Assembly (NCBI GenBank): GCA_020846375.1
Contig: JADLDZ010000127.1
Coordinates: 1 to 13,224, forward strand
DNA length: 13,224 nt
Direction: 5' to 3'
Origin: Nitrospirales bacterium
GTDB taxonomy: Bacteria; Nitrospirota; Thermodesulfovibrionia; Thermodesulfovibrionales; Dissulfurispiraceae
A program made the translations under genes and the position numbers. The notes under the pieces were generated by a model that saw nothing but the letters and a program-made list of their open reading frames with translations, ran no database searches and was not told the origin of the DNA. Each line of letters begins with the position of its first letter. Position 1 is the first letter of the stretch. This document shows, piece after piece, positions 5,940 through 13,089 of this stretch.

Positions 5940-7174
5940 GACACATAGATGGGAAATTTCGTGCAAAGCGCCACTACACGCTCGCTCATCGCGCACAGAA
6001 CGGAAGGATCGCTGCTGTTCCTGATGACTGTAGTGATAATATCGGCGATTTCTTCCATTTCGGCCTCCCCCATCCCCCGGGAAGTGATGCATGGGGTGCC
6101 GAGCCGCATACCGCTCGTAACAGCGGGGGGCTTGCTGTCATAGGGAATGGCGTTCTTGTTGACGGTAATGCCCGCCTTGTCAAGGGCCTCTTCAGCTTCC
6201 TTTCCGGTTATATTCATGCCGCTCAGGTCCACCAGCATCAGGTGATTCTCGGTCCCCCCCGATATGATGGTGAAGCCCCGCGCCATTAATGCAGCGGCAA
6301 GCTTCTTCGCATTCCCCACCACCCTCTTCTGGTACTCCCTGAACTCGGGGGTCAACGCCTCTTTCAGGGCAACCGCCTTGGCGGCAACCACATGCACCAA
6401 GGGGCCCCCCTGGATTCCCGGGAAGATCGATTTGTCGACAGCCTTTGCGTACCCTTCCTTGCACATGATCATACCGCCCCGGGGCCCTCTCAGGGTCTTG
6501 TGGGTCGTGGAGGTGACAAAATCCGCATGAGGAATGGGCGAGGGATGCTCCCCCGCGGCGATCAGTCCGGCAATATGGGCGATATCGGCGAGAAGATAGG
6601 CCCCCGTCTCCTTCGCTATTTCGGAGAAGGCCTTGAAATCGATGATCCGCGAATAGGCGCTTGCGCCGACAACGATCATTCTGGGCTTATTCTCTTGCGC
6701 AAGCCGCCTTACTTCGTCCATATCGATATATCCGGTCTGTCTGTCGACCCCGTACGAGACCGAACGATAGAGCATCCCGGTGAAGTTGACATGCGCACCG
6801 TGGGAGAGGTGGCCTCCATGGGCAAGGCTCATGCCGAGGATGGTATCGCCCGGCTGCAGGGCGGCGAAGTAGACCGCCATATTCGCCTGGCTCCCCGAAT
6901 GAGGTTGCACATTGACATGCTCCGCTCCAAAGATCTCCTTTGCCCGGTCAATGGCGAGCCTTTCGATCACATCGGCGTACTCGCATCCCCCGTAGTACCG
7001 CCTGCCGGGATACCCTTCGGCGTACTTGTTCGTGAAGAGAGAGCCCTGGGCCTCGAGAACCGCACGGCTCGCATAGTTTTCCGACGCGATCAGGAGGATC
7101 TTGTGCTGCTCCCTCTCCGTTTCCTTCAGGATTGCTTCATAGATATCGGGATCTGTCTTTTTAAGGTGTTCCAT
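5936..7174 (-). CDS. glyA: Serine hydroxymethyltransferase
   Basis: A PLP enzyme converting serine and tetrahydrofolate to glycine and 5,10-methylene-THF, the main C1 entry reaction. At 412 residues it is normal length. Key blocks are LIASENY (28-34), YAEGYPGRRYYGG (51-63), QPHSGSQAN (90-98), ADIAHIAGL (196-204) and TSTTHKTLRGPRGG (221-234), in which Lys226 forms the Schiff base. The start at 7174 is the only in-frame choice, since a stop lies six codons upstream. AGGA sits unusually close (2 nt) to the ATG, so initiation may depend on readthrough from rpiB. It links by function to the folE-folD block on the other strand. Confidence 0.97.
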   Translation of the reverse strand: MEHLKKTDPDIYEAILKETEREQHKILLIASENYASRAVLEAQGSLFTNKYAEGYPGRRYYGGCEYADVIERLAIDRAKEIFGAEHVNVQPHSGSQANMAVYFAALQPGDTILGMSLAHGGHLSHGAHVNFTGMLYRSVSYGVDRQTGYIDMDEVRRLAQENKPRMIVVGASAYSRIIDFKAFSEIAKETGAYLLADIAHIAGLIAAGEHPSPIPHADFVTSTTHKTLRGPRGGMIMCKEGYAKAVDKSIFPGIQGGPLVHVVAAKAVALKEALTPEFREYQKRVVGNAKKLAAALMARGFTIISGGTENHLMLVDLSGMNITGKEAEEALDKAGITVNKNAIPYDSKPPAVTSGMRLGTPCITSRGMGEAEMEEIADIITTVIRNSSDPSVLCAMSERVVALCTKFPIYVS

Positions 7175-7230
7175 TTCCTGTCTGCTGCTCTATTGTCATC
7201 CTGTCACCGACAGGGACAGCCTTTCGTTTT

Positions 7231-7674
7231 TTATCGCTTTTCCTCGATGAGGGTTATTTTCTTCAGCCGGTTGCAATGCCTTCCCCCTTCAAAAGGAGTG
7301 GTCATCCAGGTGCGGACGATCTCCTTTGCAAGGTCCTTTCCGATGATCCTTCCCCCGAGCACGAGCACATTCGCATCGTTGTGGAGCCGGGACATCCGGG
7401 CCGAGAAGAGCTCATTGCAGAGGGCGGCGCGGACCCCGGGTATCTTGTTGGCGACAATGGACATTCCGATACCCGTCCCGCAGATGAGGATCCCCCGGTC
7501 CGCCTCTCCCGAAGCGACCGCATGGGACACCTTCTCGCCGAAGTCGGGATAGTCGACGGACTGCGGAGTATCCGTCCCGTAGTCGGCCTGCTCATGGCCC
7601 ATCTCCTGCAAAAGGGAGAGCACCTCTTTTTTCATTTCGAGGCCGGCATGATCGGACCCCAGGGCAATGCGCAT
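7231..7674 (-). CDS. rpiB: Ribose-5-phosphate isomerase B
   Basis: Interconverts ribose 5-phosphate and ribulose 5-phosphate in the pentose phosphate pathway. At 147 residues it matches the RpiB/LacAB family. GSDHAG (6-11) carries the phosphate/ring-opening residues Asp8 and His9. ILICGTGIGMSIVANK (62-77) holds catalytic Cys65 and the anion-hole loop. RLHNDANVLVLGGR (96-109) holds His98 and Asn99. AGGAGG lies 4 nt before the ATG. It is the first gene of rpiB-glyA-nrdR, with a 56-nt gap to glyA holding a small CCTGTC/GACAGG hairpin (7200-7214). Cys65 marks it as an RpiB-type isomerase; an allose-6-phosphate isomerase activity cannot be excluded. Confidence 0.94.
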   Translation of the reverse strand: MRIALGSDHAGLEMKKEVLSLLQEMGHEQADYGTDTPQSVDYPDFGEKVSHAVASGEADRGILICGTGIGMSIVANKIPGVRAALCNELFSARMSRLHNDANVLVLGGRIIGKDLAKEIVRTWMTTPFEGGRHCNRLKKITLIEEKR

Positions 7675-7722
7675 CTATCCTCCTGAAAAATAACCAAAAG
7701 ACAAGAGGCGAACAACGTGAAG

Positions 7723-7742
7723 AAGGAACGGTTCCGTTCCTT
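7723..7742. promoter_or_regulatory. 20-bp palindrome in the rpiB operon leader
   Basis: AAGGAACGG (7723-7731) and CCGTTCCTT (7734-7742) are perfect inverted repeats around TT. They lie about 55-75 nt after the predicted start of the rpiB-glyA-nrdR message and about 50 nt before rpiB. It could be a repressor operator (roadblock) or an RNA hairpin. I see no T tract after it, so an intrinsic attenuator is unlikely. Confidence 0.5.
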
Positions 7743-7804
7743 ACCTCCTGCTGCCGCTCCCTCTTGCTTTCTTCATTCTTCCGTGCGACTCTATCCGGTT
7801 GAGT

Positions 7805-7834
7805 ATCATATAAAACGCATGAAAGGGAAGTCAA
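7805..7834 (-). promoter_or_regulatory. Promoter of the rpiB-glyA-nrdR operon
   Basis: On the minus strand TTGACT (7829-7834) and TATGAT (7805-7810) with an 18-nt spacer. Predicted start near 7798 gives a leader of about 124 nt, long for a housekeeping operon, containing the 7723-7742 palindrome. Confidence 0.6.
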
Positions 7835-7843
7835 GGAAAACGC

Positions 7844-7862
7844 CTGAAGCTCACGGCTTCAG
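7844..7862 (-). terminator. Terminator overlapping the argF stop codon
   Basis: CTGAAGC (7844-7850) and GCTTCAG (7856-7862) form a perfect 7-bp stem with a 5-nt loop. On the minus strand it is followed by GCGTTTTCC. The argF TGA lies inside the stem. The T tract is short, so termination may be partial, and the rpiB promoter begins just beyond. Confidence 0.5.
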
Positions 7863-8764
7863 CGTACCAGCATTTCCAGAAGGGCCTTCGCGGTATGCAG
7901 CCTGTTCTCCGCCTGGTCGAACACCCCGCTGTGAGGTCCGTCCATGATCTCGTCGGTGATCTCCTCCCCCCGGTGGGCGGGAAGGCAATGGAGCACCACG
8001 GCATCCCTGCGGGCGCACCGGAGTAACTGACTGTTGACCTGGTATTCCCGGAATTTGACCTTCCTGCTCTCCGTCTCCCTCTCCTGCCCCATGCTTACCC
8101 ATACATCGGTATAGAGGACATCGGCCCCGGCAGCCGCTTCCCGGGGGTCCCGCAGGAGCACGATTTCCCCTTCGGCGCCGGTCCGGGATCTCTCCAGGAC
8201 CTCAGGGTCCGGCTCGTACCCCTCGGGACTGGCGACGATCACCTCCATTCCCACGCGCGCTGCGGCCTCGATGAGCGAGTTGGCGACATTGTTCCCATCG
8301 CCGATGTAGGCGAGGCGGACCCCCTTCAGCCTCCCTTTCTTCTCGATCACCGTCATCAGGTCGGCAAGGGATTGGCAGGGGTGGTGCCTGTCGGAAAGCG
8401 CATTGACCACCGGGATCGTGGCATGGGCCGCGAACTCCTCGATGGTGGAGTGCGCATGGGTCCGCAGGACGAGCCCGTGCAGATACCGCGACAATACCCG
8501 CGCCGTATCGGCGATGCTCTCCCCCCTGTTCAGCTGTATTTCCTGCGTAGTCAGATAGAGGGACTGCGCTCCGAGCTGATGGATTCCCACCTCGAAGGAT
8601 ACCCTTGTCCGGGTGGAGGGCTTTTCGAAAAAAAGCCCGATGCTCTTCCCGGCGAGGGGGAGCGCCCCCCTGTCTTCTCCCGCCTTGAGGGCAATGGCCC
8701 TCGTAAGCAGCCTTTCGATCTCGCTTCCCGTAAATTCGGCAACCGTAAGAAAATCACGCTTCAT
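7859..8764 (-). CDS. argF: Ornithine carbamoyltransferase
   Basis: Joins carbamoyl phosphate and ornithine to make citrulline in arginine synthesis. At 301 residues it has the usual length. The carbamoyl-phosphate motif is STRTR (50-54), with HPCQ at 128-131. Ornithine-side motifs are DVWVSMGQE (220-228, SMG loop at 224-226) and HCLPAHRGEE (259-268). These distinguish it from aspartate carbamoyltransferase. The ATG at 8764 overlaps the argD stop codon as ATGA; with no strong Shine-Dalgarno sequence, translational coupling to argD is likely. The end of the gene is folded into a terminator-like hairpin. Confidence 0.97.
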   Translation of the reverse strand: MKRDFLTVAEFTGSEIERLLTRAIALKAGEDRGALPLAGKSIGLFFEKPSTRTRVSFEVGIHQLGAQSLYLTTQEIQLNRGESIADTARVLSRYLHGLVLRTHAHSTIEEFAAHATIPVVNALSDRHHPCQSLADLMTVIEKKGRLKGVRLAYIGDGNNVANSLIEAAARVGMEVIVASPEGYEPDPEVLERSRTGAEGEIVLLRDPREAAAGADVLYTDVWVSMGQERETESRKVKFREYQVNSQLLRCARRDAVVLHCLPAHRGEEITDEIMDGPHSGVFDQAENRLHTAKALLEMLVR

Positions 8765-9957
8765 AGTGCTCTGCTCAACAGATCATCCAGTATTTCCACC
8801 AGGTGGTTGATATCCTTTTCCTCGACGATCAGGGGAGGGAGAAACCGCAGGATATTGCCGCCGGTGCAGTTTATCAGTACGCCCTTGTGCAGGCATGCTT
8901 TCACGATGGGCATGCCGTCCCGTGTCAGCTCCATGCCGACCAGCAGCCCTTTTCCCCTGACCTCCACGATCTGCGGGTAGTATTCTTTCAGCTGGTTCAG
9001 CCTCTCGGCAAAATGGAGCCCCATCCTGTTGCAGTGGTCCAGGATGAACCCGTCCTCCAGGATCGTCTCGATCGTCGCGAGGGCGGCGGCGCAGGCGAGG
9101 GGGTTCCCGCCGAAGGTGGAGGCATGGCTGCCGGGCTGGAAGACCGAAGCGACCTTCTCCGTCGCCAGGACCGCTCCGATGGGGACACCGCCCCCGAGCC
9201 CCTTCGCAAGGGTAATAATGTCGGGAGTGATCCCGTAGTGCTCATAGGCAAACAACTTCCCGGTCCTCCCCATGCCCGTCTGGACCTCGTCGAGCAGGAG
9301 GAGGAGCTCATGTTTGTCGCAGAGCTCCCGCACCCGCCTCAGGTAGTCGTCAGAAGGGACCTTGACCCCTCCCTCCCCCTGGATCGGCTCGAGCATGACG
9401 GCGCAGGTTTCCCGGGTGATGGCGGCCTCGAGGGCATGGATATCGTTGAAAGGCACATACCGGAAGCCGGGCACCAGGGGCTCGAAGCCCTTCTGAAACT
9501 TCTCCTGCCCCGTGGCTGTCACCGCGGCGAGGGTCCTCCCGTGAAAGGAGCCCAACGCCGTAATGATCTCGAACCTGTTCTGGCCATGGTACTCCTTCGC
9601 GTATTTCCGTGCAAGCTTGATCGCTCCCTCGTTGGCCTCTGCGCCCGAATTGCAGAAGAAGGCCTTATCGGCGAAGGAATGGGACACGAGGAGCTTCGCC
9701 AGCTTTATCTGGGACTCGATATGGAAGAGATTGGAAACATGGAGGAGCCGCTGTGCCTGCTTCTGTACGGCGACCACGACCTTCGGATGGCAGTGCCCCA
9801 GCACATTGACCGCGATGCCGCCGACGAAATCGAGATATTCCTTGCCGTCGGCGCCCCACACCCTCATGCCCCTCCCTTTCCGCAACACGATGGGAAAGCG
9901 GCTGTAGGTGTGCATCAGATACCGGTCTGCGTCCTCGATGATTTTCTTCTGCTCCAT
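8761..9957 (-). CDS. argD: Acetylornithine aminotransferase
   Basis: A class III PLP aminotransferase converting N-acetylglutamate semialdehyde to N-acetylornithine with glutamate as donor; many ArgD enzymes also act in lysine synthesis. Numbering from the ATG at 9957 gives 398 residues. NSGAEANE (103-110) and SFHGRT (137-142) bind the cofactor, LLDEVQTGMGRTG (221-233) contains Asp223, and TLAKGLGGGVPIGA (249-262) contains the Schiff-base Lys252. A GTG at 9972 could add five residues. I prefer the ATG because MEQKKIIEDADRYLMHTY fits the family N-terminus, but neither start has a good Shine-Dalgarno sequence. ArgF directly follows with a 4-nt overlap, supporting the arginine role over other class III aminotransferases. 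Confidence 0.94.
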   Translation of the reverse strand: MEQKKIIEDADRYLMHTYSRFPIVLRKGRGMRVWGADGKEYLDFVGGIAVNVLGHCHPKVVVAVQKQAQRLLHVSNLFHIESQIKLAKLLVSHSFADKAFFCNSGAEANEGAIKLARKYAKEYHGQNRFEIITALGSFHGRTLAAVTATGQEKFQKGFEPLVPGFRYVPFNDIHALEAAITRETCAVMLEPIQGEGGVKVPSDDYLRRVRELCDKHELLLLLDEVQTGMGRTGKLFAYEHYGITPDIITLAKGLGGGVPIGAVLATEKVASVFQPGSHASTFGGNPLACAAALATIETILEDGFILDHCNRMGLHFAERLNQLKEYYPQIVEVRGKGLLVGMELTRDGMPIVKACLHKGVLINCTGGNILRFLPPLIVEEKDINHLVEILDDLLSRAL

Positions 9958-10053
9958 CCGGGATGATAACACAGGAGAAAAGGACAGGGCAACAGAGAGG
10001 CTTGATAATACTGAAGAAAAACCTTTCCTCCCGGGAGAGGCAGCGCATTGAAA

Positions 10054-10078
10054 ATATGTATAATTTTTTCATACATAT
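10054..10078. promoter_or_regulatory. Inverted repeat in the argD/cooC divergent promoter
   Basis: ATATGTAT (10054-10061) and ATACATAT (10071-10078) form a perfect 8-bp dyad around 9 nt, with half-site centres 17 bp apart. The dyad overlaps a TATAAT (10059-10064) and touches the extended -10 at 10078-10086 of the plus strand. A weak minus-strand -10, TATACA (10057-10062), also lies in it. This is the geometry of an operator serving both directions; the bound regulator is not identifiable. Confidence 0.45.
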
Positions 10079-10086
10079 GATATAAT
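10078..10086 (+). promoter_or_regulatory. cooC: Extended -10 promoter close to cooC
   Basis: TGATATAAT is a perfect extended -10 (TG, one base, TATAAT). Normal spacing would place the transcript start at about 10093-10095, at or next to the cooC ATG (10095). An alternative TATAAT at 10059-10064 would give a leader of about 24 nt containing AAAGGG. No good -35 exists for either. Confidence 0.45.
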
Positions 10087-10094
10087 AAAGGGCC

Positions 10095-10877
10095 ATGAAA
10101 ATCGCGGTTACCGGAAAAGGCGGCGTAGGGAAAACGACTCTCTCGGCCATACTGTGCCATCTGTTCGCAACAGACGGCAAGAGGGTGATCGCCATGGACG
10201 CCGATCCCGACGCCAACCTCGCCCAGGCGCTGGGCATCCCCCCTGCCGAAAGCGCAAAGATACGCCCCATTGCGGACATGGCGGACCTGATCGAGGAGAG
10301 GACCGGTGCAAAACCCGGGAGCATGGGGGGGATCTTCAAGCTCAACCCCCGTGTGGATGACCTTCCCGAGGGCTTGGGGTACACGACGGGGGGAATCACC
10401 CTCCTGGTGACGGGCAAATCGAAATCCGCCGCTTCGGGCTGCTACTGTCCCGAAAACGTCCTCCTGCGCCGGCTGCTGAAGCACCTTGTCGTCGAGCGGG
10501 ACGAGGTCGTCGTGGTGGACATGGAGGCGGGCATCGAACATCTGACCCGGGGGACCGCGGAAGCGGTGGACGCCTTCATCGTGGTGGTGGAACCCGGACA
10601 GCGGAGCATCCAGACCGCCTTTACCGTCCAGGAAATGGCAAAGGGCCTCGGGGTGAAAAAGGTTTTCGTCGTCGCCAACAAGATACGGAACGAAACCGAT
10701 ATCGCCTTTCTCAGGGAGCATCTGCAGGGCATGGAGATCCTCGGCACCGTCTCTTTCAGCCAGGCGGTCATGGACGCCGATGTGAGCGGGGCGTCTCCCT
10801 TCGGAAGGGCCTCTGAAGCAGTCGAATCCGTCAAGGAAATAAAGAAAAGGCTCGAAAGTTCATTTGATTCCCGTTAA
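10095..10877 (+). CDS. cooC: CooC-type nickel-insertion ATPase for CO dehydrogenase
   Basis: A 260-residue SIMIBI-class P-loop ATPase. The deviant Walker A GKGGVGKTT spans residues 7-15, with the signature lysine Lys8, and MDADPDANL (34-42) is switch-like. Cys116-Tyr-Cys118 followed by PEN (119-121) is the CXC nickel/zinc site characteristic of CooC/AcsF. VVVDMEAGIEHLTRG is the Walker B region. In studied members ATP-dependent dimerisation delivers nickel to the C-cluster of CO dehydrogenase; AcsF serves acetyl-CoA synthase, and sequence alone does not separate the two. The ATG at 10095 follows AAAGGG by 2 nt. It is the first gene of a unit with folate C1 enzymes. No CODH gene is in the window, so the partner is presumably beyond the right edge or elsewhere. 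Confidence 0.88.
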   Translation: MKIAVTGKGGVGKTTLSAILCHLFATDGKRVIAMDADPDANLAQALGIPPAESAKIRPIADMADLIEERTGAKPGSMGGIFKLNPRVDDLPEGLGYTTGGITLLVTGKSKSAASGCYCPENVLLRRLLKHLVVERDEVVVVDMEAGIEHLTRGTAEAVDAFIVVVEPGQRSIQTAFTVQEMAKGLGVKKVFVVANKIRNETDIAFLREHLQGMEILGTVSFSQAVMDADVSGASPFGRASEAVESVKEIKKRLESSFDSR

Positions 10878-11439
10878 GGTTTCCATACGGAGGGACATCC
10901 TGTCCCGCAGGGACTCTATCGCTTCCGCAGTCAAGAGCGGCAAGGACGAGGCGATACGGAAGACCCTGTTTGCCCTTTCCGCCTTTCAATCAGCGCGTTT
11001 TGTCCTCCTGTTCGCCTCCTTCAGCAGCGAAGTGGACACCTTCGAGATGATACGGCATTGCCTGGCCCAGGGTAAACGGGTGGCGCTGCCGCGGGTAAAC
11101 ACCAAAAAGGGGAAACTTTTCCTTTATGAAATCAGGAGCATGGACGATCTCTCCGCAGGGTGCTGGGGCATCATGGAGCCGATTCCTTCCCCTGAGAGGG
11201 AAAGGGAGGTGCAGGAGGCGGATCTCATTATCGTCCCCGGGGTCGCCTTCGACGAACAATGCAACAGGCTGGGATACGGCAAAGGGTACTACGATAAGCT
11301 GCTGAGGGGAAAAAGAGCGAAAGCCATCGCGGTTGCGTACGAGGAGCAGATTGTCGCCTCCGTTCCTGTCGAAGCGCACGATATCAAGATGGATTCCATC
11401 ATTACAGATCAGAGGATTATCATCAACAGTGGACATTAG
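10864..11439 (+). CDS. 5-formyltetrahydrofolate cyclo-ligase
   Basis: Converts 5-formyl-THF to 5,10-methenyl-THF with ATP, clearing a dead-end folate made as a side product of GlyA. At 191 residues it is family length. The signature PGVAFDEQCNRLGYGKGYYDKLL region (about 124-146) carries the Gly/Tyr-rich ATP loop. The N-terminal IRRDILSRRDSI is the usual basic helix. The only start codon giving the full N-terminus is TTG at 10864, so the gene overlaps the end of cooC by 14 nt; a stop lies eight codons upstream. Its own end overlaps the folE start. This packing suggests a single message with coupled translation. Confidence 0.93.
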   Translation: MIPVKVSIRRDILSRRDSIASAVKSGKDEAIRKTLFALSAFQSARFVLLFASFSSEVDTFEMIRHCLAQGKRVALPRVNTKKGKLFLYEIRSMDDLSAGCWGIMEPIPSPEREREVQEADLIIVPGVAFDEQCNRLGYGKGYYDKLLRGKRAKAIAVAYEEQIVASVPVEAHDIKMDSIITDQRIIINSGH

Positions 11440-11989
11440 AAAGATCGAACAGGGAGTGCGCCTCATTCTTGAGGGCATAGGGGAAAACGGAGAGCGCCCG
11501 GGGCTCAAGGACACGCCGGTGCGCGTGGCGAAGATGTTCGCCGAGATATTTTCCGGCCTCGAAACCCCCGATGACGACCTCCTGAAACCCATCGAGGGGG
11601 AAAGCCACGACGAGATGGTCCTCCTGAAGGATATCCCCTTCTATTCCGTGTGCGAACACCATCTCCTCCCCTTTGTCGGCAAGGCCCACATCGCCTATAT
11701 CCCCGACAGCAGGATCGTGGGGCTCAGTGAGCTCCCCCGGGCCCTCGAGCACTTCGCCAAGAGGCCCCAGGTCCAGGAGCGCCTTACCGCACAACTTGCC
11801 GATATCATCATGGAAAGACTCAATCCGCGGGGCTGCATGGTGGTCATCGAGGCGGAGCACCTCTGCATGAGCATGCGGGGGATCAAGAAGCCCGGGGCGA
11901 AGACGACCACCTCTGCGGTCAGGGGTATCTTCAGAAGCAAGCAGAGCACCCGTGAAGAAATGCTTGAACTCATAAAGAAAAACCATTAA
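11429..11989 (+). CDS. folE: GTP cyclohydrolase I
   Basis: Converts GTP to dihydroneopterin triphosphate, the first step of tetrahydrofolate synthesis. With the GTG start at 11429 it has 186 residues and overlaps the preceding gene by 11 nt; AGAGGA lies about 12 nt upstream. The zinc ligands are present: Cys75 and His78 in VCEHHLLPF (74-82), and Cys146 in EAEHLCMSMRGI (141-152). His77, His144 and Arg150 also match catalytic or substrate residues, and RPQVQERLT (112-120) is intact. One oddity: the usual GLSK..R block reads GLSELPR (98-104). The conserved lysine (Lys136 in E. coli, a GTP-triphosphate contact) is therefore Glu101, while Ser100 and Arg104 are kept. The fold assignment is secure; full activity on GTP is likely but worth testing. 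Confidence 0.94.
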   Translation: MDIRKIEQGVRLILEGIGENGERPGLKDTPVRVAKMFAEIFSGLETPDDDLLKPIEGESHDEMVLLKDIPFYSVCEHHLLPFVGKAHIAYIPDSRIVGLSELPRALEHFAKRPQVQERLTAQLADIIMERLNPRGCMVVIEAEHLCMSMRGIKKPGAKTTTSAVRGIFRSKQSTREEMLELIKKNH

Positions 11990-12001
11990 CAAGGAGGAAG
12001 C

Positions 12002-12913
12002 ATGTCGGCAAAAATCATCAGCGGCACCGAAGTAGCCGCCCAGATCAGGGAGGAGCTCAGGAAGGAGGTGGAAGGCCTCAAAGCGAAGCACGGTGTCGTG
12101 CCGGGGCTCGTGACGATCCTGGTGGGCAGGAATCCCGCCTCGGTCAGCTACGTGACCGCCAAGCAGAAGACCGCGCACGATCTCGGTTTCCATTCCCTCC
12201 AGGACGATCAGCCCGAGGACATCTCCGAGGAGGCCCTGCTCGCCCTCGTGGACAAGTACAACAAGGACCCGAAGATCCACGGCATCCTTGTCCAGCTCCC
12301 CCTCCCCAGGCACATCAATGAGAAGAAGGTCCTCAACGCCATCGATCCGGACAAGGATGTGGACTGCTTCCACCCGGTCAACGTGGGGCGCCTGATGATC
12401 GGCGGTTCCGAAGCGAGGTTCCTGCCCTGCACACCCGCCGGCATCCAGGAGCTGATCGTACGCTCCGGTTTCGAGACCTCCGGGGCCGAGGTCGTGGTGG
12501 TCGGCCGCTCGAATATCGTGGGCAAGCCCATCGCCAACATCATGCTCCAGAAAGGCAAGGGGGCGAACTCGACCGTCACCATCGTGCATACCGGGACAAA
12601 GAATCTCGAAGCCCACTGCAAGCGTGCGGACATCCTCATCGTCGCCGCCGGCGTTCCGGGGCTCGTCAAACCCGAATGGATCAAGCCCGGCGCCTGCGTG
12701 ATCGACGTAGGCGTCAACCGCGTCGGGGAGAAGATAAGCGAGAAGACCGGAAAGCCGGTGCCGATCCTCAAAGGAGACGTGGACTTCGACGCGGCAAAGG
12801 AGATCGCAGGGGCCATCACTCCCGTTCCCGGCGGCGTCGGACCGATGACGATCACCATGCTGATGAAGAACACTGTCTCCTCCGCGGAGATGCATGCGGG
12901 GCTGCAGGGATAA
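12002..12913 (+). CDS. folD: Bifunctional methylene-THF dehydrogenase/methenyl-THF cyclohydrolase
   Basis: Interconverts 5,10-methylene-, 5,10-methenyl- and 10-formyl-THF using NAD(P). This is a central step of C1 metabolism and of the methyl branch of the Wood-Ljungdahl pathway. At 303 residues it is slightly longer than typical. Catalytic Tyr50 and Lys54 lie in YVTAKQK (50-56). ILVQLPLPRHI holds the conserved Gln, and DKDVDCFHPVNVGRL the substrate Asp. The Rossmann dinucleotide motif VVVGRSNIVGKP and the C-terminal PVPGGVGPMTITML are standard. AAGGAGG precedes the ATG by 5 nt, and the gap from folE is 12 nt. No clear terminator follows, so transcription may run into the HdrC-like gene. Confidence 0.97.
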   Translation: MSAKIISGTEVAAQIREELRKEVEGLKAKHGVVPGLVTILVGRNPASVSYVTAKQKTAHDLGFHSLQDDQPEDISEEALLALVDKYNKDPKIHGILVQLPLPRHINEKKVLNAIDPDKDVDCFHPVNVGRLMIGGSEARFLPCTPAGIQELIVRSGFETSGAEVVVVGRSNIVGKPIANIMLQKGKGANSTVTIVHTGTKNLEAHCKRADILIVAAGVPGLVKPEWIKPGACVIDVGVNRVGEKISEKTGKPVPILKGDVDFDAAKEIAGAITPVPGGVGPMTITMLMKNTVSSAEMHAGLQG

Positions 12914-12947
12914 CCGAGAGGAAACCGGCACTTATGGCCATTGCATA

Positions 12948-12956
12948 TGGTAAAAT
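12948..12956 (+). promoter_or_regulatory. Possible extended -10 promoter for the HdrC-like gene
   Basis: TG at 12948-12949, one base, then TAAAAT (12951-12956) form an extended -10 without a good -35. A start near 12963 gives a leader of about 126 nt. A CCAT/ATGG dyad (12938-12950) sits just upstream and overlaps the TG. Confidence 0.4.
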
Positions 12957-12963
12957 AAAGGAT

Positions 12964-13089
12964 TGAACAGCAACCCGGTTACACAAAAGTGCAGGGCGGA
13001 GGTGACGGGCTTTTCCGCCGCTCCCGGCCCGGTACGAACCGGACCCGGAAATCGGGCCTGAAGATCGGGAAAGAACCGAAGGAGTCTTT
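12964..13089 (+). promoter_or_regulatory. Structured leader before the HdrC-like gene
   Basis: The leader can form GGCGGA/TCCGCC (12995-13000 with 13014-13019). It also offers three mutually exclusive pairings: CCGGT/ACCGG (13029-13033 with 13038-13042), GGCCCG/CGGGCC (13026-13031 with 13053-13058) and long-range CCGGTT/AACCGG (12975-12980 with 13037-13042). A small TCGG/CCGA hairpin (13065-13079) lies just before the AAGGAG site (13079-13084). I recognise no known riboswitch core (cobalamin, THF, SAM/SAH, fluoride and cyclic-di-GMP were considered). Confidence 0.35.

Noticed and set aside
7200..7214. CCTGTC/GACAGG hairpin between rpiB and glyA as a terminator
   Set aside because: No T tract follows on the minus strand, and the genes appear to be one operon. 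It may only affect mRNA stability.
6392..7552. 386-codon plus-strand open frame over glyA and rpiB
   Set aside because: Antisense to two certain genes; no known motif.
8803..9966. 387-codon plus-strand open frame over argD
   Set aside because: Complementary to argD; its His/Asp/Gly-rich composition is a mirror effect of GC-rich coding DNA.
10054..10080. NikR operator (GTATGA-N16-TCATAC) at the nickel-related cooC promoter
   Set aside because: Half-site-like GTAT/ATAC and TCATAC elements exist, but spacing and orientation do not match the NikR pattern.
11423..12931. 502-codon minus-strand open frame over folE and folD
   Set aside because: Antisense to folE and folD, which have full motif sets and ribosome-binding sites. 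The Asp/His/Gly-rich product is typical of antisense frames.
12926..12946. Sigma54-like GGCAC...TTGCA upstream of the HdrC-like gene
   Set aside because: The GG and GC elements are 16 nt apart instead of the required about 12, so it does not fit a -24/-12 promoter.
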